From Desulfoprunum benzoelyticum (GTDB lineage Bacteria; Desulfobacterota; Desulfobulbia; Desulfobulbales; Desulfocapsaceae), in assembly GCF_014201505.1 (NCBI RefSeq), contig NZ_JACHEO010000024.1, forward strand, positions 1 through 47,919: a stretch of 47,919 nt of DNA, written 5' to 3'. Under the pieces are notes generated by a model. That model saw only the letters and a list, made by a program, of their open reading frames with translations, was not told where the DNA came from and did not search any database. Below are positions 17,622 through 26,158 of the stretch, piece by piece (the stretch's first letter is position 1; every line of letters starts with the position of its first letter). Made by a program: the position numbers and the translations under genes.

Positions 17622-19250
17622 TTACGGCTGCAGCCGGACCAGCGACGGATCATAGATCTCCGGCGCCTGATAGCCGAGCAGGTTACAGACCGTGGCCGCC
17701 ACGTTCGACAGCCCGGGATCGGCGCAGCCGCTGGCGACAAACGCGTTGCTGCCGCTGTAATCGACGATGATGCAGGGCACGGGATTGAGGGTGTGGGCGA
17801 CCATCGGCGTCCGCTTGCCTTTCTTTTCCGTCCACATGCAGTCGGCGTTGCCGTGATCGGCCGTCACCAGGGCGATGCCGCCGGCCTTCCCGACTGCAGC
17901 GAGAATCCGGCCAAGGCAGAGATCGACGGTCTCGACGGCGATCCGCACCGCCGGTTCGATCCCGGTATGGCCGACCATGTCGCCGTTGGCGAGATTGAGA
18001 CGAATGAATTTATAGCCGCCGCCGGCAACGGCCTCGATCACCCGGTCGGTGATCTCCGCCGCCTTCATCCACGGCCGGAGGTCGAAGGTAATCCGGTCTG
18101 AGGGCACCTCGTCGTAGGTCTCCAGCTTCTTGTCGATGTAGCCCGACTTGTTGCCGTTCCAGAAGTAGGTGACATGACCGAACTTCTGGGTCTCGGAGAT
18201 GGCGTAGGAGGTAACGCCGGCGGCGCAGAGATATTCGCCGAGGGTCCGGTCGATGGCCGGCGGCTCGACGAGGTACTGCTTCGGGATCAGGGCATCGCCG
18301 TCATATTGCATCATTCCGGCGTAGAGCACGTCGGGTCGACGGACGCGCTCGAACTCGGTGAAAACGTCCTCTTCGAAGGCCCGGGAGATCTCGATCGCCC
18401 GATCGCCGCGGAAATTGAACAGGATCACCGCATCACCATCGTTTATCGTCCCGACCGGGGTCCCGCCGTCGGCAATGACGAAACTGGCCATGTACTGATC
18501 GGTCATCGCCGGGTCTTCCGCGTAGTAGGCGGCAACCGCCTCGGAAGCGGCGGTGAACTGGCGCCCCTCCCCCAGGACATGGGCCTTCCAACCGTTTTCC
18601 ACAACCTGCCAGTTGGCGTTGTAACGGTCCATCGTCGTGACCATACGGCCGCCGCCGGAGGCAATCCGATAATCGAGCCCACTGCCGGAAATTGCCGCCA
18701 ACCGCTGCTCCAGCGGCACGATGTAGTCGAGGGCGCTCTTCTCACCGACATCCCGGCCATCGATCAGGGCATGAACCCGCACCCGCTTGACCTTCTCGGC
18801 GGCACAGCGATCGAGGAGGGCATACAACTGTTCGATATGACTGTGAACATTGCCGTCCGAAACCATGCCGATGAAATGGACCGTACCGCCCTGCCCTCCC
18901 CGCGCCATGACCTCTTTCCAGGTCCGACCGGTAAAGATCGTCCCGCCGGCGATGGCCTCGTTGACCAGCTTCGCTCCCTGGGCGAAGACCCGGCCGGCCC
19001 CGAGGGAATTGTGGCCGACCTCGGAGTTGCCCATATCGCCATCGCCAGGGAGACCGACCGCCTTGCCGTGGGCCTTGAGGCGGAACATCAGCTTGTCCTG
19101 GAACAGGCGATCGAGGGTGGGGGTATAGGCAACATGGACGCCATTGCTGTCATCTGCGGGACCGAGACCGATTCCATCCATGATGACGGCTACCACCGGT
19201 CCCGGGAAGGCGGAATAGCCGGAAAGCGGCTGCAAGGTCAGTTCTGTCAT
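17622..19250 (-). CDS. gpmI: 2,3-bisphosphoglycerate-independent phosphoglycerate mutase
   Basis: A 542-residue glycolytic enzyme that interconverts 3- and 2-phosphoglycerate using two manganese ions. It belongs to the alkaline phosphatase fold. The metal site and nucleophile segments are visible: VAVIMDGIGLG at the N terminus, GDGDMGNSEVGHNSLGAGR with the Ser nucleophile, HALIDGRDVG, GRMVTTMDRYNANW, FNFRGDRAIEISRAF, and LVTADHGNADCMW. An AAAGGAGGAAGA site directly precedes the chosen ATG (MTELTLQP). The frame continues 16 codons upstream without support. It is about 30 residues longer than the E. coli enzyme. Confidence 0.96.
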   Translation of the reverse strand: MTELTLQPLSGYSAFPGPVVAVIMDGIGLGPADDSNGVHVAYTPTLDRLFQDKLMFRLKAHGKAVGLPGDGDMGNSEVGHNSLGAGRVFAQGAKLVNEAIAGGTIFTGRTWKEVMARGGQGGTVHFIGMVSDGNVHSHIEQLYALLDRCAAEKVKRVRVHALIDGRDVGEKSALDYIVPLEQRLAAISGSGLDYRIASGGGRMVTTMDRYNANWQVVENGWKAHVLGEGRQFTAASEAVAAYYAEDPAMTDQYMASFVIADGGTPVGTINDGDAVILFNFRGDRAIEISRAFEEDVFTEFERVRRPDVLYAGMMQYDGDALIPKQYLVEPPAIDRTLGEYLCAAGVTSYAISETQKFGHVTYFWNGNKSGYIDKKLETYDEVPSDRITFDLRPWMKAAEITDRVIEAVAGGGYKFIRLNLANGDMVGHTGIEPAVRIAVETVDLCLGRILAAVGKAGGIALVTADHGNADCMWTEKKGKRTPMVAHTLNPVPCIIVDYSGSNAFVASGCADPGLSNVAATVCNLLGYQAPEIYDPSLVRLQP

Positions 19251-19426
19251 TCTTCCTCCTTTAACGGTAGTCCCTGGCGATGATCGCCATTTTTTCACAT
19301 GTATTTCAGGAGCTTTTTATGATATACTGCCGAAAATGTCAATAATCGCAGGAACTCCGCGACCGTATTGCAGCGTACGCCATCCCGGAAAAACCTGCAA
19401 CCGGCTAATTCCTGGCCAAGGTGATT

Positions 19427-20032
19427 ATGAACAGCTCTTCCGACCTCTCCCGCCTCGAGTTGCAGGTCAACCCCGAGGATATCCCGCTCTACACCACCGT
19501 CCTTCAAGGGGGCATTCTGGTGAAGGCCCGGGCCGGCATCCCGCTCGGCTCCTTTCTTGATGCCCTGCCCGGTTTCAACCATGATTACATCGTCAACGTG
19601 ATCCAGACGATTTTCCTCGACGGCACGGCGATCGACGATCTCGAAACCCCGATCGAAGGCGATCATCCGGTCCTCGCCCTGTCGGCGGCGATGCCGGGTC
19701 TGGCCGGGGCCATCCTGCGCAAAAACAGTTACCATGCCGCCCTCCGCACCACAGTGACGGAACGGCGGGATCACCACCAGCAGGGCAGCATCACCATCAC
19801 CCTCAAGCTCTTCAACAGCATCGCCAGGGATTGCGGCCCGGCCCTGCTGGCCGCGGGCATCCGTCTCAACGCCGCAGTGCTGCGGGGCTTCTGCTCCACT
19901 CACCCGACCCTGGCCGCCGGCCTCAGGCACATCGTCCTCGACGGCCGACCCATCACCGCAGACTCGATGTCGGTCTGGCTCGAACAGGAGCAGACCATCA
20001 CCCTGATCGTCAGAGAGGCGGCCAATGACTGA
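19427..20032 (+). CDS. Unrecognised protein, probable tandem MoaD-like (beta-grasp) domains
   Basis: A 201-residue protein of no family I can name. It is the first gene of the AOR cofactor operon and overlaps moeA by 8 bp, so coupling is likely. Two halves each look like a ubiquitin-like beta-grasp. The first (about 20-110) has IFLDGTAIDDLETPIEGD followed by AMPGLAGA. The second (about 122-196) starts ITLKLFNSIARDCG like a MoaD N terminus and has IVLDGRPIT. The segment LETPIEGD...MPGLAG can be aligned with LESPIGDGD...IGGG of the MoaD encoded at 25024. The protein does not end in Gly-Gly, so it is unlikely to be a sulfur carrier. AAGG before the ATG sets the start. The fold call is inference. 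Confidence 0.75.
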   Translation: MNSSSDLSRLELQVNPEDIPLYTTVLQGGILVKARAGIPLGSFLDALPGFNHDYIVNVIQTIFLDGTAIDDLETPIEGDHPVLALSAAMPGLAGAILRKNSYHAALRTTVTERRDHHQQGSITITLKLFNSIARDCGPALLAAGIRLNAAVLRGFCSTHPTLAAGLRHIVLDGRPITADSMSVWLEQEQTITLIVREAAND

Positions 20033-21287
20033 TACCACCCGCGACATGCTGGGGAGGTCCGGCCTGATTCCGGTCGACGAGGCCCGGCAGGTGCTTCTTG
20101 ATTGCCTCGGCTCCCATATCCCCGACCAGGAAACCGTCCCGCTGGATCAGGCCCTCGACCGGGTCCTGGCTGCGCCGATCTTCGCCCCCGAGGACCTTCC
20201 CGCCCATGCCCGGTCGACGATGGACGGCTTCGCCGTCCGGGCCGCCGATACCTTCGGGGCGAGCGAATCGATGCCCGGCTACCTGCAGATCGCCGGCGAG
20301 ATCAGCATGGGCGAGGCCCCTGACGGCCGGGTGACGGAGGGGACCTGCCATCGCATCCCGACCGGCGGCCTGCTGCCCGACGGCGCCGATGCGGTGGTCA
20401 TGCTCGAACATACGGTGCCGGTCGACGACACCATGGTTGAAATCGTCAAGGGGGTCGGGCCGGGGGTCAACATCCTCGGCCGCGGCGAGGATATCGCCCA
20501 CGGCCAGCTGGCCCTGCCGGCAGGTCAGCTGCTGCGGCCCCAGGACCTCGGCCTGCTGGCCGGACTTGGCATCGACGCGGTGACCGTGACCCGGACAGTG
20601 TCGGTCGGCATCATCTCCACCGGCGACGAGATCGTGCCCTTCACCGAGACCCCGGCTCCCGGGAAGATCCGGGACATCAACAAGATCGCCCTCGGCGGTC
20701 AGGTCCGGCGGGTCGGGGCCGCCGTCGTCGACTACGGCATCGTCTCCGACCGCTGGGAGGTCTTCATGCCGGTCCTCCGGCAGGCGGTGGCGGACAATGA
20801 CCTCGTCCTCTTCTCCGGCGGCAGTTCCGTCGGCATGCGCGATCTCGGCGAACAGGCCATCGCCGAGCTTCATCCGCCCGGCATCCTGGTTCACGGCGTC
20901 GCCCTGAAACCGGGAAAACCGGTGATCATCGGCCTGAGCGGAATGAAACCGGTGTTCGGCCTGCCCGGCCATCCGGTATCGGCGATGGTCTGCTTCGACC
21001 TCTTCGTCCGGCCGGCGATCGACCGGCTGGCCGGGAGGGTGACGGACCAGTTGCCCGAGGCGACGATTATCGCCCGGCTCGACCGCAATATCAATTCGGC
21101 CGCCGGCCGCCGCGATATTGTCCGGGTCAGGCTGATCCGCGAGGATCACAGCTGGGCCGCCGAGCCGGTACTGGGCAAATCCGGGGCCATTTCGTCGCTG
21201 GCCCGGGCCCACGGCTACTTCATCATCCCCGAAAGCAGTCAGGGGATTTCACAGGATACTCTTATCACGGTCCACCTCTATTCATGA
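20025..21287 (+). CDS. moeA: Molybdopterin molybdenumtransferase (MoeA)
   Basis: A 420-residue protein that inserts molybdate or tungstate into adenylylated molybdopterin. The MoeA domain order is complete: ARSTMDGFAVRA in the N-terminal part, RIPTGGLLPDGADAVVMLEH, then the MogA-like domain with ISTGDEIVP, LFSGGSSVGMRD and GLPGHPVSAMVCF, and a C-terminal beta-barrel domain IV. It overlaps the genes on both sides by 8 and 4 bp. Its place in an operon with an AOR suggests service to tungstopterin maturation. Confidence 0.96.
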   Translation: MTDTTRDMLGRSGLIPVDEARQVLLDCLGSHIPDQETVPLDQALDRVLAAPIFAPEDLPAHARSTMDGFAVRAADTFGASESMPGYLQIAGEISMGEAPDGRVTEGTCHRIPTGGLLPDGADAVVMLEHTVPVDDTMVEIVKGVGPGVNILGRGEDIAHGQLALPAGQLLRPQDLGLLAGLGIDAVTVTRTVSVGIISTGDEIVPFTETPAPGKIRDINKIALGGQVRRVGAAVVDYGIVSDRWEVFMPVLRQAVADNDLVLFSGGSSVGMRDLGEQAIAELHPPGILVHGVALKPGKPVIIGLSGMKPVFGLPGHPVSAMVCFDLFVRPAIDRLAGRVTDQLPEATIIARLDRNINSAAGRRDIVRVRLIREDHSWAAEPVLGKSGAISSLARAHGYFIIPESSQGISQDTLITVHLYS

Positions 21288-23209
21288 AACGCAACATCTA
21301 TCTCGACAACAAACCCCTGGACGAGGCCAAGGCCATCTGGCACCAGGCCCTTGCCGATGCCGGTTTTTTTGACCGCCGCCCGGAACAGAAAATCGCCGTC
21401 GACGACTGTCTCGGCCGGATCCTGGCCCGCCCGGTCTTCGCCCTGCGATCGTCGCCCTCCTACAATGCGGCGGCGATGGACGGGATCGCCGTCCATTTCC
21501 TCGACCTCGCCAATGCCAGCGAGAGCAACCCGGTCCGTCTCGGCCGCGCCCGTTTCACACCGGTCAACACCGGCAACGCCATCCCTGAGGGCTGCAACGC
21601 CGTGGTGATGATCGAGGATGTCCACTATCTCAGCGACGACGAGGTGGAACTGATTCTGCCGGCCACCCCATGGCAGCATGTCCGCACCATCGGCGAGGAC
21701 ATCGTCGCCACCGAGCTGATTTTGCCGGAAGGGCACCAGGTCCGGCCGATCGACCAAGGGGCGATGCTGGCCACCGGCGTCACGGAGCTCTGGGTCCAGT
21801 GCCCGCCGAAGGCGATCGCCATCCCCACCGGCAGCGAGCTGATCCAGCCGGGGCAGGTCGGCCAGCCGGGCCAGATCATCGAATTCAACTCGCGGATCCT
21901 GGCCGGCTACCTCAACGAATGGGGGGCGGTGGCCCGCCGCAGCGCCCCGATCCCCGACGATCCGCTCAAGCTGAAGGAGGCCATCCTGGCGGCCGTGGCC
22001 GACAACGACATCGTCATCCTCAACGCCGGGGCCTCGGCCGGCACCCGCGACTATACCTCCCAGGTCCTCGCCGAGGTCGGAAAGGTCATCGTCCACGGGG
22101 TGGCGATCAAACCCGGAAAGCCGGTGATCCTGGCGATCGTCGGGGCCGTCCCGGTCATCGGTCTGCCCGGCTATCCCGTTTCGGCGGTACTGACCATGCG
22201 TCTCTTCCTCCGCGACATGATCACCGCCTTTCTCGGCCGGGAAAAAATCACGCCACCGGAGGTCGAGGCCACGATCTCGCGGCCGTTCCACTCGCACATG
22301 GGGGTCGACGAGTTCGTCCGGGTGACCCTCGGCCGGGTCGGCGACATCCTGATGGCGACTCCGGTCGGCAAAGGCGCCGGGGCGGTGATGTCGCTGGTGC
22401 GGGCCGACGGCCTGCTGACCATCGGCGCCGGCAAGGAAGGCATCGGCGCCGGCGAAAAGGTCGCCATCGAACTGCTGCGCCCCCAGGCCGAGGTCGACGC
22501 CACCCTCGTCTGCATCGGCAGCCATGACAACATCCTCGACCTGCTGGCCAATCAACTGCACACCGAACGGCCACTGATCCGCATTTCCAGCGCCCATGTC
22601 GGCTCTATGGGCGGCATCATGGCGATCAAGCGCGGCGAGGCCCATCTCGCCGGCACCCACCTGCTCGACGAGGCGACCGGCGAATACAACGTCGCCTATA
22701 TCAAGCGATTTCTGGCCAATATTCCGCTGCAGCTGATCAATCTCTGCTACCGTGAACAGGGCCTGCTGGTGGCCAGGGGCAATCCGAAAAACATCCAGGG
22801 CTTTGGCGATATCGCCGAACACGGCCATCTCTTCATCAATCGTCAGGGCGGCGCCGGTACCCGGCTGTTGACCGACAAGTGCCTCGCCGATCTGAAGATC
22901 GGCCGGGAGCGGATCCAGGGCTATCAGCGGGAGGAGTACACCCACATGAGCGTCGCCGCCGCCATCGCCTCCGGCAGCGCCGACACCGGCATGGGCATCC
23001 GCGCCGCCGCCGTCGCCCTCGATCTCGATTTCGTGCCGGTGGCCGAAGAACGGTACGACCTGATCATCCCGAAAAAGTTCCTTCATGATGACAAGATCAC
23101 CCGGGTCCTTCATCTGATCCGCACCAACCAGGCGTTCCAGCAGCGGATCCTCGCCCTCGGCGGCTACGAACTGCGTGACTCCGGCAAGGTCATGTACGAG
23201 CAGGGCTGA
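21284..23209 (+). CDS. MoeA fused to a periplasmic-binding-protein-like domain
   Basis: A 641-residue fusion. Residues 1-405 are a second MoeA (YNAAAMDGIAVHF, AIPEGCNAVVMIED, IPTGSELIQPGQ, LNAGASAGTRDY, GLPGYPVSAVLTM). Residues about 410-641 are a PBP_like domain (PF12727 type) with the folds of a type 2 binding protein: VCIGSHDNILDLLANQL, SAHVGSMGGIMAIKRGEAHLAGTH split across its start, and NRQGGAGTRLLTD. This architecture is known in archaea and anaerobic bacteria, where the added domain is thought to bind oxyanion or cofactor. Beside an ordinary MoeA it suggests division of labour between molybdenum and tungsten or between cofactor forms. It overlaps moeA by ATGA. Confidence 0.93.
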   Translation: MKRNIYLDNKPLDEAKAIWHQALADAGFFDRRPEQKIAVDDCLGRILARPVFALRSSPSYNAAAMDGIAVHFLDLANASESNPVRLGRARFTPVNTGNAIPEGCNAVVMIEDVHYLSDDEVELILPATPWQHVRTIGEDIVATELILPEGHQVRPIDQGAMLATGVTELWVQCPPKAIAIPTGSELIQPGQVGQPGQIIEFNSRILAGYLNEWGAVARRSAPIPDDPLKLKEAILAAVADNDIVILNAGASAGTRDYTSQVLAEVGKVIVHGVAIKPGKPVILAIVGAVPVIGLPGYPVSAVLTMRLFLRDMITAFLGREKITPPEVEATISRPFHSHMGVDEFVRVTLGRVGDILMATPVGKGAGAVMSLVRADGLLTIGAGKEGIGAGEKVAIELLRPQAEVDATLVCIGSHDNILDLLANQLHTERPLIRISSAHVGSMGGIMAIKRGEAHLAGTHLLDEATGEYNVAYIKRFLANIPLQLINLCYREQGLLVARGNPKNIQGFGDIAEHGHLFINRQGGAGTRLLTDKCLADLKIGRERIQGYQREEYTHMSVAAAIASGSADTGMGIRAAAVALDLDFVPVAEERYDLIIPKKFLHDDKITRVLHLIRTNQAFQQRILALGGYELRDSGKVMYEQG

Positions 23210-23296
23210 CACTGTCGTCTCACAATCAAATCAAATTTTTCCAACCCATCCCCTCACGGGGTGGACTCTTGAACCATGAAGACAAGGGGGAACACC

Positions 23297-25024
23297 ATGA
23301 CCGACAAAATTTTCCGTATCAATATGACCGATCTCACCACCGGCATCGAAGACGTACCCGCCGCCTGGGCCGGACACGGCGGCCGCGGCCTGACCTCGAC
23401 GGTCGTCGCCGCCGAGGTCGAACCGACCTGCCACCCGCTCGGTCCAAAGAACAAGCTGGTCTTCGCCCCCGGCCTGCTTTCCGGCACCCTCGCCGCCAAC
23501 TCCGGCCGCATCTCGGTCGGGGCCAAGAGCCCGCTGACCGGCACCATCAAGGAGGCCAACGCCGGCGGCTCCGGCGCCCAGTTTCTCGCCCGCTGCGGAT
23601 GCAAGGCCCTGATCATCGAGGGTCAACCCAGAAACGATCGCTGGTACAGCCTGACGGTGACCCCGGAAGGGGTCGTCATCAACGAGGAGAACGAGATGAT
23701 CGGCAAGGGCAATTACGAAGTGGTCGAAACCGTAACCGCCCGACTGCCGGGCAAACCGGGCATCATCACCATCGGCCCGGCCGGCGAGATGCGGATGGCC
23801 GCGGCCAATATCTCGGTCAAGGACCCTGACGGCGGCCTGCGCTCCTGCGGTCGCGGCGGGCTCGGCGCGGTCATGGGCTCGAAAAAGATCAAATTCATCG
23901 CCATCGACCCCGGTGACGGCAAAGTCGATATCGCCGATCAGGCAAAATTCAGAGACGCCAATCGCGCCTTTGCCAAGGCCCTGGTCGACCACCCGGTCTC
24001 CAAGGCCCTCGGCCAGTACGGCACCAACGTCCTCGTCAACATCATCAACGAGGCCGGCGCCCTGCCGACCAGAAATTTCACCTCAGGCCAGTTCGACGGC
24101 CATGACAGGATCTCCGGCGAGACGATGCACGACACCATCGTCGCCCGCGGCGGCAAGCCGAAGCACAACTGCCATCCCGGCTGCGTCATCCAGTGCTCGC
24201 AGATCTACAACGACGCCGACGGCAAAAAGCTCACCTCCGGCTTCGAGTACGAGTCGATCTGGGCCATGGGCGCCGACTGCTGCATCGACAACCTCGACCA
24301 TATCGCCGAGGCCGATCGCATCATGGACGACATCGGCATCGACTCGATCGAGACCCCGGTGGCATTTGCCGTGGCGATGGAGGCCGGGGTGCTGCCCTTC
24401 GGCGACGGCCCCGGGGTCTGCCGGATCCTGAGAGAGGATGTGGCCAAGGGGACCGCCCTCGGCCGGATCATCGGGGGCGGCGCCGGCGCCGTCGGCCGGG
24501 CCTTCGGGGTCACCCGGGTGCCGACCGTCAAGAACCAGGCCATTCCGGCCTACGACCCGCGGGCGATCAAAGGCATAGGCATCACCTACGCCACCTCGAC
24601 CCAGGGCGCCGACCACACCATGGGCTACACCATCGCCACCAACATCCTCGGAGTCGGCGGCAAGATCGATCCGCTGACCAAGGAGGGCCAGGTCGAGCTG
24701 TCGCGCAACCTCCAGATCGCCACGGCGGCCATCGACTCGACCGGGATGTGCCTGTTCATCGCCTTTGCCGCCCTTGACGACCAGACCTGCCTGCCGGCCC
24801 TGATCGACCTGATCAACGCCCGCTTCGGCACCTCGCTGGTCGGTGACGACGTCGTCAACCTCGGCAAGTCGATCCTCAAGACCGAACGGGCCTTCAACAT
24901 CGCCGCCGGTTTCACCAGCGTCGACGACAGACTGCCGGAATTCTTCTATACCGAGCCGCTGCCGCCGCACAACGTGGTCTTCGACTTCAGCGGTGAAGAA
25001 ATCGACACATTCTGGAACTTCTGA
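23297..25024 (+). CDS. aor: Tungsten-dependent aldehyde:ferredoxin oxidoreductase
   Basis: A 575-residue AOR family enzyme, which oxidises aldehydes to acids (or reduces acids) with ferredoxin, using bis-tungstopterin and one [4Fe-4S] cluster. It starts with AOR-type KIFRINMTDLTTG and holds GHGGRGLTS, GPAGE, and RSCGRGGLGAVMGSKKIKFIA. Cluster ligands are likely C292, C296 and C300 (NCHPGCVIQC) and C485 (STGMC). The spacing CxxxCxxxC differs from the CxxCxxxC of the Pyrococcus enzymes. The start at MTDKIF follows AAGGGGGAAC; an in-frame ATG seven codons upstream lacks such a site. The stop overlaps the moaD-like start by TGATG. Cytosolic; the natural aldehyde is unknown. Confidence 0.95.
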   Translation: MTDKIFRINMTDLTTGIEDVPAAWAGHGGRGLTSTVVAAEVEPTCHPLGPKNKLVFAPGLLSGTLAANSGRISVGAKSPLTGTIKEANAGGSGAQFLARCGCKALIIEGQPRNDRWYSLTVTPEGVVINEENEMIGKGNYEVVETVTARLPGKPGIITIGPAGEMRMAAANISVKDPDGGLRSCGRGGLGAVMGSKKIKFIAIDPGDGKVDIADQAKFRDANRAFAKALVDHPVSKALGQYGTNVLVNIINEAGALPTRNFTSGQFDGHDRISGETMHDTIVARGGKPKHNCHPGCVIQCSQIYNDADGKKLTSGFEYESIWAMGADCCIDNLDHIAEADRIMDDIGIDSIETPVAFAVAMEAGVLPFGDGPGVCRILREDVAKGTALGRIIGGGAGAVGRAFGVTRVPTVKNQAIPAYDPRAIKGIGITYATSTQGADHTMGYTIATNILGVGGKIDPLTKEGQVELSRNLQIATAAIDSTGMCLFIAFAALDDQTCLPALIDLINARFGTSLVGDDVVNLGKSILKTERAFNIAAGFTSVDDRLPEFFYTEPLPPHNVVFDFSGEEIDTFWNF

Positions 25025-25248
25025 TGCAAGTTACGGTCAAACTCTTTGCCTTCTTCCGCGATGGCCGGTTCAAGGAAGAGGGCAGAGAGTACCCGGCGGG
25101 AACGGTGGTCGGTGATGTCGTCGACGAACTCGGCATCGGCCGTGACGAGGTCGGGGTGGTGATGATCAACTCCCTGCAGCGCAGCCTTGAGTCCCCGATC
25201 GGCGATGGCGATGTCGTCGCCATCTTTCCGGTCATCGGCGGAGGCTGA
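25024..25248 (+). CDS. MoaD/ThiS-like sulfur carrier
   Basis: A 74-residue beta-grasp protein beginning MQVTVKLFAFFRDG and ending VAIFPVIGGG. The exposed C-terminal Gly-Gly is what a sulfur carrier needs for adenylation and thiocarboxylation. It sits between aor and an E1-like gene, so it most likely supplies the dithiolene sulfur of the pterin used by the AOR. A second MoaD for general molybdopterin synthesis may exist elsewhere. Confidence 0.92.
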   Translation: MQVTVKLFAFFRDGRFKEEGREYPAGTVVGDVVDELGIGRDEVGVVMINSLQRSLESPIGDGDVVAIFPVIGGG

Positions 25249-25250
25249 GA

Positions 25251-26051
25251 TTGAACCGGCTGGGCGATTTCCTCCGCCAACGAGCCGCCTCCGGCACTAT
25301 CGCCCTGGCCGATGCCCGTGAGGCGGCGGCGACATTTCGCCGCCCTTTGCCGGAGATCGAGGAACAGGCCCTGCACCTCAACATCATGCCGCTGCGCTAT
25401 CTGCGTAACGGCCTTCGCTGTCAGGAACAACTCAGTCTGGTGCAGGCCCGGGTCGGAATCATCGGCTGCGGCGGGCTCGGCGGGACGGTCGCGGCGCTGC
25501 TGGCCCGACTCGGTATCGGCCGGCTGCGGCTGGTTGACCCTGACTGCTTCGAGGAACACAACCTCAACCGCCAGAGGTTCGCCACCATCGACAGCCTCGG
25601 CCGTCCGAAGACCGAGTCCGCCCGGAGAGCGATCAGCTCGATCAATCCCGCGGTCGTCGTCGAGGCGGTTGTTCGTCCCTTTACCGAAGCCGACATCGAG
25701 GCCGTCGACATTGTCGTTGACGGGCTCGACGACGCCGGCAAGCGGCTGGAACTGGCGGCCCACTGCACCAATCTGGACCGGCCGCTGGTCCATGGCGCCG
25801 TCCGCGACTGGCACGGCCAGACCGGGGTCGCCACCGCCCGCAACCGGCTCATCGCCACCCTGTATCCCAATGTGCGCGAAGACTCGGCCAGCAAACCGCC
25901 CGTCAATGTTCTCGCCCCGACCGTGACCGTGATCGCCGCCATCCAGGCGGCAGAGACCTGCAAGCTGATCCTCGGCGTCGACTCACCGCTGGGAAGGAAC
26001 TGGATGCTGTGCGATCTGCTCGAAGACGTCTTCGAACACATCCCCGCCTGA
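25251..26051 (+). CDS. ThiF/MoeB/HesA family E1-like adenylyltransferase
   Basis: A 266-residue E1-like enzyme that adenylates the C terminus of a MoaD/ThiS protein. The nucleotide-binding loop is VGIIGCGGLGGTVAALLARLGIG, split over residues 66-85, followed by LVDPDCFEEHNLNRQ with the conserved Asp and Arg, and KTESARRAISSINP. The paired CxxC zinc motif of MoeB is absent. An N-terminal helical extension of about 60 residues precedes the core. The start is TTG, 2 bp after the moaD-like stop. Its pairing with that gene indicates the partner. Confidence 0.9.
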   Translation: MNRLGDFLRQRAASGTIALADAREAAATFRRPLPEIEEQALHLNIMPLRYLRNGLRCQEQLSLVQARVGIIGCGGLGGTVAALLARLGIGRLRLVDPDCFEEHNLNRQRFATIDSLGRPKTESARRAISSINPAVVVEAVVRPFTEADIEAVDIVVDGLDDAGKRLELAAHCTNLDRPLVHGAVRDWHGQTGVATARNRLIATLYPNVREDSASKPPVNVLAPTVTVIAAIQAAETCKLILGVDSPLGRNWMLCDLLEDVFEHIPA

Positions 26052-26158
26052 CAATTTCGCCGGGGACTTTCCTGTTGCCCCGATTTTGCCGTTTCTGGTA
26101 GAGTCGACGGATACTGATACTCTTTCGATTTTACACTCACATTCAGTCAGAGAGGCGT

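Noticed and set aside
19275..19296. Small inverted repeat TGGCGA-TGA-TCGCCA followed by T as a terminator on the plus strand
   Set aside because: It lies between divergent genes with no plus-strand gene ending there; six base pairs are too few to claim a function.
21278..23212. Minus-strand open frame of 644 codons opposite the moeA-PBP fusion
   Set aside because: It mirrors the real gene almost exactly, with a low-complexity Asp/Gly/Val/Ala composition typical of antisense frames.
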